Origin: Holophagae bacterium
GTDB lineage: Bacteria > Acidobacteriota > Thermoanaerobaculia > Thermoanaerobaculales > Sulfomarinibacteraceae
Reading direction: 5' to 3'
Assembly (NCBI GenBank): GCA_030609785.1
Contig: JAUWTC010000102.1
Location: 1 to 7,732, forward strand
DNA: 7,732 nucleotides
The position numbers were made by a program, and so were the translations under genes. Numbering within the stretch: the first letter of the stretch is position 1; each line of letters opens with the position of its first letter. Under the pieces are notes generated by a model. That model made no database searches. It saw only the letters and a list, made by a program, of their open reading frames with translations, and was not told the DNA's origin. This document shows positions 1 through 7,176 of this stretch, one piece after another.

Positions 1-2
1 CC

Positions 3-1403
3 TACGGCCAGGCAATCTCCGGCCTGCCGCGACGCTACGGGTCGGATCCGATCATCGTTCCCGGTCTGACCGAGTCCGCGGTGTTCCGATCCAACCTCGG
101 CATCGTCAACCCCTCGACCAATCTCCGCGAGACCTTCACCATCGAGGTCCTCGATTCCGCCGGTCAGTCGCAGGGCGTTCTGACGCGAACGCTCGAACCG
201 ATGTCCCACACCCAGATCAACGGCGCATTGCAGTCTCTGGGCCTGGAAGGCGCCGGATTCACAGCCGTCGTCAGCCTGGATTCCAGCGAGAACCTCTATA
301 TCAGACCCACCGACCCCTGGGACCCGATATTCACCGCCTACGGATCGATCGTTGACAACGCCACGAATGACCCAACTTTTGTCGCCGGCACTCCCCTGCC
401 CCCGCCTGACGATCCCGACGCCGGAATCTGGGTCGATTTCGACGAGGATGAGCCGTGGTACCGCTGCCCGGATACCGAGGTCCCGGACGAGGCGACCTTT
501 GTCAGGACCTTTAACCAGGCCTACCACTACTTCGGAGCGGAGAACCACCGGACGATCGTCGAGGAGGTCGAGTTCCCAAACGGCGGCGACTGGAACCAGA
601 TCGGACTCCGAATCCACCTGGAATGTCCGGAGAGCGGCGACTGTGATGACTGGGACCGTACCGGCAGCCTTCAGATGGTGCTCAATCCCGAGGACGCCGA
701 GGAAGACTGGCAGTACCTCGAACTGGCCCGGTACATCACCCCCTATCACATCGAAATGTGCGAATACATCGACATCACCGCCCTCGGCCCCCTGCTCTCG
801 GGCCCCCAGACCCTGGTCTCCTGGATCGACACCTGGGTCGGACCGGGCCACGCCTCAGGAGAGGGCTGGCGCATCACCTACGATTTCGTTTTTTATCCAG
901 GCACTCTCCGCACCCCGGCTGAAGTCAGAAACATCATGGGGCGGCGAACCGTCAGCATCGGCAACTTGGACGTCCCGATCGACGAGCAAGTCGAACCCGT
1001 AGCACTTGAGATCCCAGCCGATGTCACCCGCGTGGAAGCCCGCCTGATCACCACCGGCCACGCCTTCGGAAACGCCGAAAACTGTGCCGAGTTCTGCGTT
1101 CTCCGACAGGATGTCTTCGTAGACGACCAGCGACTTTCGGTCCTGCCGTGGCGAACCGACTGCGAGTACAACCCGCACAGTCCCCAGGCGGGGACCTGGA
1201 CCTACGACCGCAACGGGTGGTGCCCAGGCGCCGTCACCGTCGGAGACATCATCGACCTGACCGATTGGGTCATTCCAGGCGAAACTTCATTGATCGACTT
1301 CGAAATTCGCCGGCAAGACGGTTCGGAATATCAAAACACCGATCCAGACGGGTACATCCCATTCGAGTGGGTTTCGATGCAGGTTTTCTTGTATCGAGAT
1401 TAA
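3..1403 (+). CDS. Secreted adhesin-like protein with PNGase F-like domain, 5'-truncated
   Basis: The frame is open to the left edge, so this is the C-terminal 466 residues of a longer, presumably secreted protein; the GTG at 81 is internal to a conserved segment and unlikely to be the start. Domain 1 (about 3-380) is a beta-rich adhesin-like unit with an F-R-S-N-L-G-I-V-N stretch and a closing V-D-N-A-T-N-D-P motif, followed by a proline-rich linker. Domain 2 (about 420-1400) matches peptide-N-glycosidase F, which cleaves N-glycans from asparagine. Seen directly: C-D-D-W-D-R (642-659), R-Y-I-T-P-Y near 735, I-D-T-W (825-836), T-G-H followed by N-C-A-E-F-C (1080-1097), and D-C...Y-D-R-N-G-W-C (1203-1223). 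These match the PNGase F Trp59-Asp60-Arg61, Trp120, Cys204-Glu206-Cys208 and Arg248-Cys252 positions. Both lobes appear complete. Substrate is unknown; a non-catalytic or different amidase role is possible. Confidence 0.85.
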   Translation, partial: YGQAISGLPRRYGSDPIIVPGLTESAVFRSNLGIVNPSTNLRETFTIEVLDSAGQSQGVLTRTLEPMSHTQINGALQSLGLEGAGFTAVVSLDSSENLYIRPTDPWDPIFTAYGSIVDNATNDPTFVAGTPLPPPDDPDAGIWVDFDEDEPWYRCPDTEVPDEATFVRTFNQAYHYFGAENHRTIVEEVEFPNGGDWNQIGLRIHLECPESGDCDDWDRTGSLQMVLNPEDAEEDWQYLELARYITPYHIEMCEYIDITALGPLLSGPQTLVSWIDTWVGPGHASGEGWRITYDFVFYPGTLRTPAEVRNIMGRRTVSIGNLDVPIDEQVEPVALEIPADVTRVEARLITTGHAFGNAENCAEFCVLRQDVFVDDQRLSVLPWRTDCEYNPHSPQAGTWTYDRNGWCPGAVTVGDIIDLTDWVIPGETSLIDFEIRRQDGSEYQNTDPDGYIPFEWVSMQVFLYRD

Positions 1404-1436
1404 GTCTCATTGAGTTATTGAATATTGCGAGCACTG

Positions 1437-1465
1437 TTGACAAAGAGAGGGGTTCTCCCCATTAT
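1437..1465 (+). promoter_or_regulatory. Sigma70-type promoter for the 1511 gene
   Basis: A perfect -35 box TTGACA (1437-1442) is followed after 17 bases by CATTAT (1460-1465), which matches four of six consensus -10 bases. It lies in an unusually AT-rich gap between two GC-rich genes and would give a 5' leader of about 40 nt. The spacer contains GGGG-TTCT-CCCC (1449-1460), a small inverted repeat abutting the -10 box. No clear terminator separates this promoter from the upstream gene, so read-through is possible. Confidence 0.65.
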
Positions 1466-1510
1466 GGAAATGGAACTATATTTTTTTTACTGAAGAGGAG
1501 GGAAGAGACG

Positions 1511-2233
1511 ATGGGATTTAGAGACCGTAAGATTATATTTGTGGTTGCCCTTATCGCCGTATTGGTCCTCGCCGGGGGGGTCCTCTACGCGGAGCGCCCG
1601 ACGCTCAAACTCAGAACCTCAGTCGATGCGGCGCCGTTTACCGGCCAGGTTCCCGACGTCCTTCCACCGGTGACCCGTGGCGACATGAAGATCACCAAGA
1701 ACGAAGGAAGAGCGACCTCATTGCTGCAGTTCGACGACGGCACCTGTGAGTCCGGCCTCGGTGGCGGCACCTGGTCTTCGGTCGTTGATTGGGACGTGCC
1801 GACCCAGTGCATCCAGGCAGGCCTCGACATCGTCGGTGTGTCGGCCAAGATCAACACGAACACCGCGTGGTCCTTTGTCATGTACCAGGCCGGCGCTGCC
1901 CCTGGCGCTGGTCGCATTGCCGTCGCCGTGTCACCGATGCTGCCCAGCGGCCCCTGCCCGACCAACCAGACCATCCAGACGCGTGCCATCGGTCCTGCCG
2001 CTGCCGTTGTCACCGGCACGGCGAACTTCTACGCCGGCGTGTACGGCAACTGCTTTCCCGGTCGCGACACCAGCACCTCGATGGGTCGCATGTGGATCGC
2101 CACCATCGGTGGTGGCGGATACAGTCCGACCTACCTGGCAGGCCTCGGCTTCGGAGGCAACTGGGTGATTCGCGTGACCGTCGAGGACCAGGACTGTGTG
2201 CCTGTGGAACTGCAGTCCTTCAACATCGAGTAA
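1511..2233 (+). CDS. Secreted protein of unknown function, 240 aa
   Basis: ATG at 1511 is preceded by a purine-rich Shine-Dalgarno (AGGAGGGA, ending about 8 nt upstream), which fixes the start; the same frame is open far upstream, but that part overlaps the PNGase-like gene. Residues 1-7 carry Arg and Lys, residues 8-25 are hydrophobic, and L-Y-A then Glu at residues 25-28 fits a signal peptidase I site. The mature part is rich in Gly, Ala and Thr and probably beta-structured. It contains F-D-D-G-T-C-E-S-G, reminiscent of secreted Acidobacteriota proteins, and five cysteines (C79, C100, C149, C181, C229). The C-terminus is V-P-V-E-L-Q-S-F-N-I-E. I recognise no enzymatic family. It has its own promoter and a strong terminator, so it is probably monocistronic and well expressed. 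Export is well supported; function is unknown. Confidence 0.85.
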   Translation: MGFRDRKIIFVVALIAVLVLAGGVLYAERPTLKLRTSVDAAPFTGQVPDVLPPVTRGDMKITKNEGRATSLLQFDDGTCESGLGGGTWSSVVDWDVPTQCIQAGLDIVGVSAKINTNTAWSFVMYQAGAAPGAGRIAVAVSPMLPSGPCPTNQTIQTRAIGPAAAVVTGTANFYAGVYGNCFPGRDTSTSMGRMWIATIGGGGYSPTYLAGLGFGGNWVIRVTVEDQDCVPVELQSFNIE

Positions 2234-2259
2234 GTCTGATTCAACTGGCCTGAAACCAA

Positions 2260-2292
2260 ACGAGGAACGGCGTCGCCGTTCCTCGTGTTTTT
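2260..2292 (+). terminator. Rho-independent terminator after the 1511 gene
   Basis: A perfect 11-bp stem (2261-2271 with 2275-2285, extended by an A-T pair at 2260/2286) encloses the three-base loop GTC and is followed by TTTTT at 2288-2292, with a further TTTT at 2296-2299. It starts 27 nt after the stop codon of the 240-aa protein gene. It should isolate that gene from the downstream foldase operon. Confidence 0.93.
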
Positions 2293-2299
2293 GTCTTTT

Positions 2300-2536
2300 G
2301 AGATGAGCTGTTCTGCCGGGTGCAGTTTCAATATTCTTGATTTTCCGATCGTGGCTGCAGAATCTAGGCTACCCTGAGCAGCGTGGAGCAACAGGTGCCC
2401 ATGGTGCGAGAGAGAGGACCCGAAGGCCGGTGGAGCCGTCAGACTCCGTTTCTGAAGGATGCAGTGTGGGCACAGTACAGATCGCCGGCAAGAATCCCTC
2501 GCCTCAGTCCTCAATATCTCCCTGACCCGTTACAAC
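2300..2536. other. Leader region upstream of the foldase operon, no gene recognised
   Basis: Between the terminator and the Shine-Dalgarno of the foldase gene I see no credible gene, tRNA or known riboswitch. The frame of the foldase gene is open back to a GTG at 2383. An N-terminal extension from there would bury the lipoprotein signal about 56 residues inside the protein, so I regard it as untranslated. The operon promoter should lie here, but the best candidate, TTGATT (2337-2342) with CAGAAT (2358-2363), has only a 15-base spacer and is weak. Confidence 0.5.
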
Positions 2537-2541
2537 AGGAG
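2537..2541 (+). promoter_or_regulatory. Shine-Dalgarno that sets a TTG start
   Basis: AGGAG lies nine bases before TTG at 2551. That TTG gives a normal-length lipoprotein signal peptide, and no ATG or GTG in this frame lies between it and the lipobox, so this site decides the start of the foldase gene. Confidence 0.7.
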
Positions 2542-2550
2542 ACCACAACA

Positions 2551-4302
2551 TTGTTCAGTCCAAGTCCCCGGCGCGCCTTCTCCCATCGATATCATCGCCT
2601 TGTCAGGGCCTTCATCACGACCGGCGCCCTCGTCACCCTTGCCTCATGCGGGGCCGGGACGGACAGCAAGAGCCTTGTGGCACGTTCCGACCTGGGAGAG
2701 CTGACCCGCGCGGATCTCGAAGCCTACACCCTGACCAGGCCCGAGGCTCGTCAGAGCCCGAAAAGCGGGGAGTCGCTGAGAGAATGGCGGATCGGCCTGA
2801 CGCGCGATCTCCTGGTAGCTCGTGCCCTGGCCGCCAAGGGTGAGGAGCTGAGCAGCCAACCCGAGGTAGCAGCTCAGATCCAGCAGGCCCGCGAGACGGC
2901 ACTGATCGATGCGGCCCAGCAACGGCTCATCAACTCGAGGATCGACATCGACGAAGAGGACCTGCAGAACTTCTACAGGCAAAATCCCGACCAGTTCGGC
3001 CATCCCGAACAAATCCGGCTGCGCCACATTTTCCGCCGAGTTGCCAGAGACGCAGGCCCGCAAGAGCGCGCCCGCGTTCGGGCAGAGATGGAGCAGCTCC
3101 TGGAGCGTATTCGCGGCGGCGGTCACTTCGGCGATCTCGCCCGCGAGTTCTCCGATTCCGAGACCGCCCATTTGGAAGGCCTCATCGGTCGTATCAGCCG
3201 AGGCACCCTGACCCCGTCCCTCGAGGAGGTCGTGTGGAATCTTGACCAAGGCGAGCTCAGCGCGGTCGTGGAGACTGCGATCGGATTTCACATCTTCAGG
3301 CTCGACGACCGCTTCGAGCCCTACCACATGGATTTCAAGGATGCCCGTGGACGGCTGATGCGCCGGCTTACCAAAGAGGCTCTGGAGTTGCAGGAAAACA
3401 AGGTGCTGGAACAGATCCTGGCGGAGAGTCAGGCGGTCCACCATCCCGAACTCCTCGAGGCCGACGCGACGGCGGGGCCCGGCGAGGTCCTGTTCTCGAT
3501 CGGAGACCGGGTCATCACCATCGCTGACGTGCAGACCTACCTGGAAACGGCGCCCTTCCTGAAGGCCAGGAAAACTCCTCCCGAGGAGTGGCTCGCCCTC
3601 GCGGTGAAACGCGAGCTCCTGTTGTGGAAGGCCTTGCAGATGGACCTCGCAACTGATCAGGCCTTCACCGTTGCCATCGAAGACGCCGAGGCCGAGGCCA
3701 GAGCCAGGGTGGGCGCCAGCCACTATCTCCAGAAGAGAATCGCCGAGCACGCCGAGGCCGGCGCAGTCAAGGAGTACTACGACCAGCACTATCGACGTTT
3801 CCAGACGCCGAAGATGTACCGCCTGCGCCTCATCACGGTCAAGTTCGAAGGCTACCAGCGGAACTACGATGTCTACGAACTCCTGGAGGACCTGGCGAAG
3901 GAGATCCGGTCCGGCCGTCGCGACATGGCCGCAGCGGCACGGGAGATCTCCGACGACCTTAGCGCCGTCGCCGGGGGGGATACCGGCTGGCTCCGGCTGG
4001 AGGGCATCGCAACCTGGGCGGGGCCGCGCACACAGCAAGCAGTCATCGCCCTGGAGGAAGGTGAACTCAGCGACCCGCTGCTCATCGAACGCTACGACAA
4101 GGCCAACCTCACTTTCGGCCGCGACGGCTACACGCTGATCAGGGTGGAGAGCATCAGATTCCCCGAAGTCCTGACTCTCGAGGAATCCTGGGACAAAGTC
4201 GTCAAACACTACAGCGATATGCACCGCCTCGAACTTGAGGAGGAGACCAGACGGGAGGTCTTTTCCGAGATCAACGCCGAGATCCTGCGGAAGAACCTGT
4301 GA
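2551..4302 (+). CDS. SurA/PpiC-type lipoprotein with two tandem parvulin modules
   Basis: Predicted peptidyl-prolyl isomerase and chaperone, lipid-anchored in the envelope, 583 aa. From the TTG start, a basic N-region, a hydrophobic stretch (about 20-31) and lipobox L30-A31-S32-C33 mark a signal peptidase II substrate. The mature part is two copies of one module: a SurA-N-like helical region followed by a parvulin domain. Module 1 is about 44-255 and module 2 about 313-537; both helical regions share an aspartate-led helix (A-D-L-E-A-Y and A-D-V-Q-T-Y) and an E-W...L...L-L helix. Parvulin 1 has both core His (H159 in L-R-H-I-F, H247 in F-H-I-F-R-L) but lacks the usual G-G-D loop. Parvulin 2 keeps G475-G476-D477-T-G-W but has Leu at the first His position and Thr at the second. 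The stop overlaps the next start, so the two genes are translationally coupled. The envelope foldase assignment is firm; clients are unknown. Confidence 0.88.
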   Translation: MFSPSPRRAFSHRYHRLVRAFITTGALVTLASCGAGTDSKSLVARSDLGELTRADLEAYTLTRPEARQSPKSGESLREWRIGLTRDLLVARALAAKGEELSSQPEVAAQIQQARETALIDAAQQRLINSRIDIDEEDLQNFYRQNPDQFGHPEQIRLRHIFRRVARDAGPQERARVRAEMEQLLERIRGGGHFGDLAREFSDSETAHLEGLIGRISRGTLTPSLEEVVWNLDQGELSAVVETAIGFHIFRLDDRFEPYHMDFKDARGRLMRRLTKEALELQENKVLEQILAESQAVHHPELLEADATAGPGEVLFSIGDRVITIADVQTYLETAPFLKARKTPPEEWLALAVKRELLLWKALQMDLATDQAFTVAIEDAEAEARARVGASHYLQKRIAEHAEAGAVKEYYDQHYRRFQTPKMYRLRLITVKFEGYQRNYDVYELLEDLAKEIRSGRRDMAAAAREISDDLSAVAGGDTGWLRLEGIATWAGPRTQQAVIALEEGELSDPLLIERYDKANLTFGRDGYTLIRVESIRFPEVLTLEESWDKVVKHYSDMHRLELEEETRREVFSEINAEILRKNL

Positions 4303-6467
4303 TGAGCCGTCAGCGCAGCTCAGCAATGCTCGTCGCCCTTGTCGCGGCCGCGATCCTGGCGGGCTGCGGCGGTCAGGGGGACCAACGGCCCAACGTACTC
4401 ATCCTGACCCTGGACACGACCCGGGCCGACCACCTGGGCTGCTACGGCTCCGAGACCGCTCAAACACCGCGGTTGGATGCATTTGCCGCCGAGCAGGCGG
4501 TGCTTTTCGAGTACCCGATCTCTCCGGTGCCGATCACTCTCCCCTCCCACGCGTCCATCTTCACCGGCACTTACCCGGCCTTCCACGGCGTGCACGACAA
4601 TGACGGCTTCTACGTCGATGACGAACTCACAACCCTGGCCGAGATCCTCAAGGCGGAAGGTTATGCCACCGGCGCGGTTATCGGCGCCTTCCCGGTCGAC
4701 TCCCAGTTCAACCTGGACCAGGGTTTCGACACCTACAACGACGACTACGATGAGGATTGGTCGCCAGGGGAGATCGAGGCCCGCACGCCGCTATCCTTCG
4801 GCTTCATCGAGCGCACCGCTGACCGCGTGAACCTCGCCGCCTTCCGCTGGCTGGAGGACCACGGCGACAAACCCTTCCTGCTCTGGATGCACTACTTTGA
4901 CCCGCATCAGCCATATGCCCCACCGGCGCCCTATGGCTCCATGTTCACCATCGGATATGACGGCGAGATCGCCTTTGTCGACGAGTGCTTCGGCGCTGTT
5001 CTCGACCACCTGGAGACCAAGGGACTTCTCGAATCCACCGTGATCGTGGTCGTGGGCGACCACGGTGAATCTCTGGAGGAGCACGGCGAGCCCACTCACG
5101 CATCCTTCATCTACGACGCCACCCAGCGCGTGCCACTGCTGATCGCAGCGCCCGGCGAGGGCTTTGCCCGAGGCGGCCGGGTCCGCTCGCAGGTTCGAAC
5201 GATAGACATCGCACCGACCATCCTTGACCTTCTCGACCTTCCCGTCCACCCAGACATGCAAGGCACGACCCTGGTCCCTTCACTCGAGGATCCCTCGATC
5301 TCACTCGAACTGCCCTCGATGCTTGAGAGTCACTTCTCCCAGTACCACTTCAAGTGGGCGCCCCTGCGCGGCCTGCGCACTGATAAGTGGAAGTACATCC
5401 TGGCGCCCAGGGCCGAGCTTTACGACCTCGAGGAGGACCCCGGCGAGCTCTTCAACATCGCTTCCCAGAGGCCGGAAATCACGGCAGAGATGGACCGCCA
5501 ACTGGCCGAACTCGCGCACAGGGTCAGCTCAACGGTTGTGGATCGCTCGGCTTCCACCAGCATCGACCCAGAGACGCGGGCCAAACTCGAGGCACTGGGG
5601 TACCTGGGCGGCGGTGGTGCCGCCGATCGCCTCAAGGACTTTCCAAGCCATGATGAGCTGGCAAAGATGCCCAATCCCCTTGACGGCGTAATCGCTCTGC
5701 ACTACGTCAATGCCTGCAGCGAGATGCTTCGCACCCAGAACTTCGTCGATGCACTCGGGATCGCCCGCCGGGGCGTCGCGGCCGACCCGGAAAACTACCG
5801 CCTGCAGTACCTGCTCGGCCAGGCACAGCTCGGACTCGGTAACCCCGACAAGGCCATCGCCGAGTTCCACCGTGCCGCCCGGATCAACCCCTCCGATGCC
5901 GCGACACACAGTATGATCGGACGAATCCACTACATGCTCGGCCGATTCGACGAAGCACGCGAGGCTCTGGAGACTGCCGCCGAACTCGAGCCCAACCAGA
6001 TCGAAGTCCTCGAGACCTTGGGCATGGCCTACGCCCGTCTCGGCGATCTGGACCGTGCCATGGAAAGGCTGCAGCTGGCCATCAACCTGGATGACGGTAG
6101 CTGGCGGACCGTGTTGCGTCTGGGCCGTGTCCAGGCGGACTCAGGTCTTCTCGAGGAGGCGCGAGCGAGCTTCCAGCTTGCCATGACCCTCAATCCCTAT
6201 TCCCCAGAGGTGCTCGGAACAATAGGATTTTTCTATCTCCAAACAGGAAACCCGGAATTTGGCCGGATCTCGCTTGAGCAAGCCTACCGGGTTGCCCCGA
6301 ACGACCCGGCAATCAACTTCTACCTCGCCGAGGCGCTGCTGCAAACCAACGCGGACCAGGCTCTCGTTCGTGACCTACTCGAACGGGTTGAAACTCTCGC
6401 TCCCGACAGCCCGTTGGCTGCCAAAGCCCAAGGAACCCTCGAGGAAATGAGCGTATCCCTGCCGTGA
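4302..6467 (+). CDS. Sulfatase-fold lipoprotein with C-terminal TPRs, Thr at nucleophile position
   Basis: ATG at 4302 shares its A with the upstream TGA and has GGAAG eight bases upstream; an overlapping GTG at 4299 is the alternative start. Protein of 721 aa. A lipobox L19-A20-G21-C22 indicates an exported lipoprotein. Residues about 30-430 have the alkaline phosphatase/sulfatase fold: P-N-V-L-I-L-T-L-D38-T-T-R-A-D-H-L-G, T79-L-P-S-H-A-S-I-F-T-G, H197-Y-F-D-P-H, G-D253-H254-G-E and H266, the expected metal and active-site set. T79 sits where true sulfatases carry the formylglycine Cys/Ser, and His replaces the following Arg, so this is more likely a phosphodiesterase, phosphotransferase or other hydrolase than an FGly sulfatase. 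After the linker L-E-A-L-G-Y-L-G-G, residues about 465-715 form roughly seven 34-residue TPRs, suggesting protein contacts. Coupled to the foldase gene. Substrate unknown. Confidence 0.9.
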   Translation: MSRQRSSAMLVALVAAAILAGCGGQGDQRPNVLILTLDTTRADHLGCYGSETAQTPRLDAFAAEQAVLFEYPISPVPITLPSHASIFTGTYPAFHGVHDNDGFYVDDELTTLAEILKAEGYATGAVIGAFPVDSQFNLDQGFDTYNDDYDEDWSPGEIEARTPLSFGFIERTADRVNLAAFRWLEDHGDKPFLLWMHYFDPHQPYAPPAPYGSMFTIGYDGEIAFVDECFGAVLDHLETKGLLESTVIVVVGDHGESLEEHGEPTHASFIYDATQRVPLLIAAPGEGFARGGRVRSQVRTIDIAPTILDLLDLPVHPDMQGTTLVPSLEDPSISLELPSMLESHFSQYHFKWAPLRGLRTDKWKYILAPRAELYDLEEDPGELFNIASQRPEITAEMDRQLAELAHRVSSTVVDRSASTSIDPETRAKLEALGYLGGGGAADRLKDFPSHDELAKMPNPLDGVIALHYVNACSEMLRTQNFVDALGIARRGVAADPENYRLQYLLGQAQLGLGNPDKAIAEFHRAARINPSDAATHSMIGRIHYMLGRFDEAREALETAAELEPNQIEVLETLGMAYARLGDLDRAMERLQLAINLDDGSWRTVLRLGRVQADSGLLEEARASFQLAMTLNPYSPEVLGTIGFFYLQTGNPEFGRISLEQAYRVAPNDPAINFYLAEALLQTNADQALVRDLLERVETLAPDSPLAAKAQGTLEEMSVSLP

Positions 6468-6596
6468 TGTAGGGATCCCGGCCAGGTCGCAACGGCAACT
6501 GAGACGGATCAACCTCGAGCGCTGGACCGCCGATTGCAAAGAAAGTGTCTCGCTGAAAAATAGCTGCTTCAAGACAAATAGGACGGGCTTTGTGGC

Positions 6597-7106
6597 TCAG
6601 ACCCCAAATTCCTCAAACACCTTGGCCAGGGCGTCGCAGACCGGGCACTTTTCCGGCAGTTCGTCGGTTGTCGTCCAACCGCAGACCGGACAGACCCAGA
6701 CCTTGGCTTCGGCGAGGTCCTCGCCCGCCTCGACTGCCATCTTGGCTGCGGCGTAGAGCACCGAGTGCCCTTTCTCGGCCTCCTCGGCGTAGCCCATACT
6801 GCGCTGCGCGGCCTTCTCCTCCTGAAGTTCGGCGACCGCAAGGTAGGCCGGATACATTTCCTCGATCTCGAAGTCCTCGCCCTGTTTTGCAGCGACCAGG
6901 TTGTCGCCGGTCGTGGCGATCCCCCCGAGAACCTTCAGGTGGTTGGTCGCATGCACCTGTTCGGCATATGCAATCGCACGAAACAAATTGGCGATATTGG
7001 GTTTACCCTCCCTGTCGGCCTTGTCGGCAAAGGCAAGGTATTTCATATGAGCCTGGCTCTCACCGGCAAAGGCCGCCCTCAAAAACTCCTCTGTCATCGC
7101 TCGCAT
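6597..7106 (-). CDS. Rubrerythrin
   Basis: Non-haem di-iron peroxide reductase of the cytoplasm, 169 aa, typical for the family. The N-terminal ferritin-like four-helix domain shows the iron-binding pairs E16...H20, E49-x-x-H52, E80-x-x-E83 (with E-M-Y-P following, a rubrerythrin signature) and E111-x-x-H114. The C-terminal rubredoxin-like domain carries C138-P-V-C141-G and C153-P-V-C156 for the Fe(SCys)4 centre that passes electrons to the di-iron site. The start at 7106 is chosen over the ATG at 7097 because an AAAGGGG Shine-Dalgarno lies about six bases upstream of the former. It has its own promoter and diverges from the SEC-C gene; it converges with the sulfatase-fold gene. No clear terminator is visible in the 129-base gap after its stop. 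It probably protects against peroxide in a microaerophilic or anaerobic lifestyle (inference). Confidence 0.95.
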   Translation of the reverse strand: MRAMTEEFLRAAFAGESQAHMKYLAFADKADREGKPNIANLFRAIAYAEQVHATNHLKVLGGIATTGDNLVAAKQGEDFEIEEMYPAYLAVAELQEEKAAQRSMGYAEEAEKGHSVLYAAAKMAVEAGEDLAEAKVWVCPVCGWTTTDELPEKCPVCDALAKVFEEFGV

Positions 7107-7147
7107 CGGTTTCCCCTTTCTCGCCGCGCCGATTCGAGCGGCATCCC

Positions 7148-7176
7148 ATTCTCCGACTCTCAGGGCACGCGGTCAA
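7148..7176 (-). promoter_or_regulatory. Sigma70-type promoter for rubrerythrin
   Basis: Reading the minus strand, TTGACC (7176-7171, five of six -35 bases) is followed after exactly 17 bases by GAGAAT (7153-7148, four of six -10 bases). Transcription would start near 7141 and give a leader of about 35 nt before the rubrerythrin ATG. I see no obvious operator such as a PerR-like palindrome. Confidence 0.55.

Noticed and set aside
81..83. GTG as the start of the PNGase-like gene
   Set aside because: The frame is open to position 3, and the residues before the GTG continue the same adhesin-like domain; no signal peptide or Shine-Dalgarno is present at 81.
2337..2363. TTGATT and CAGAAT as the foldase operon promoter
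   Set aside because: A 15-base spacer and four-of-six matches in each box are too weak to list as a promoter; mentioned only as a candidate.
2644..4326. Long minus-strand open frame of 560 codons opposite the foldase gene
   Set aside because: It is an antisense shadow of a high-GC coding region; the plus strand has a lipobox, parvulin motifs and a duplication, while the antisense product shows no recognisable domain.
6468..6596. Bidirectional terminator between the converging sulfatase-fold and rubrerythrin genes
   Set aside because: I found no stem of useful length followed by a T-run on either strand; only a three-base GCT/AGC pairing around 6552-6564.
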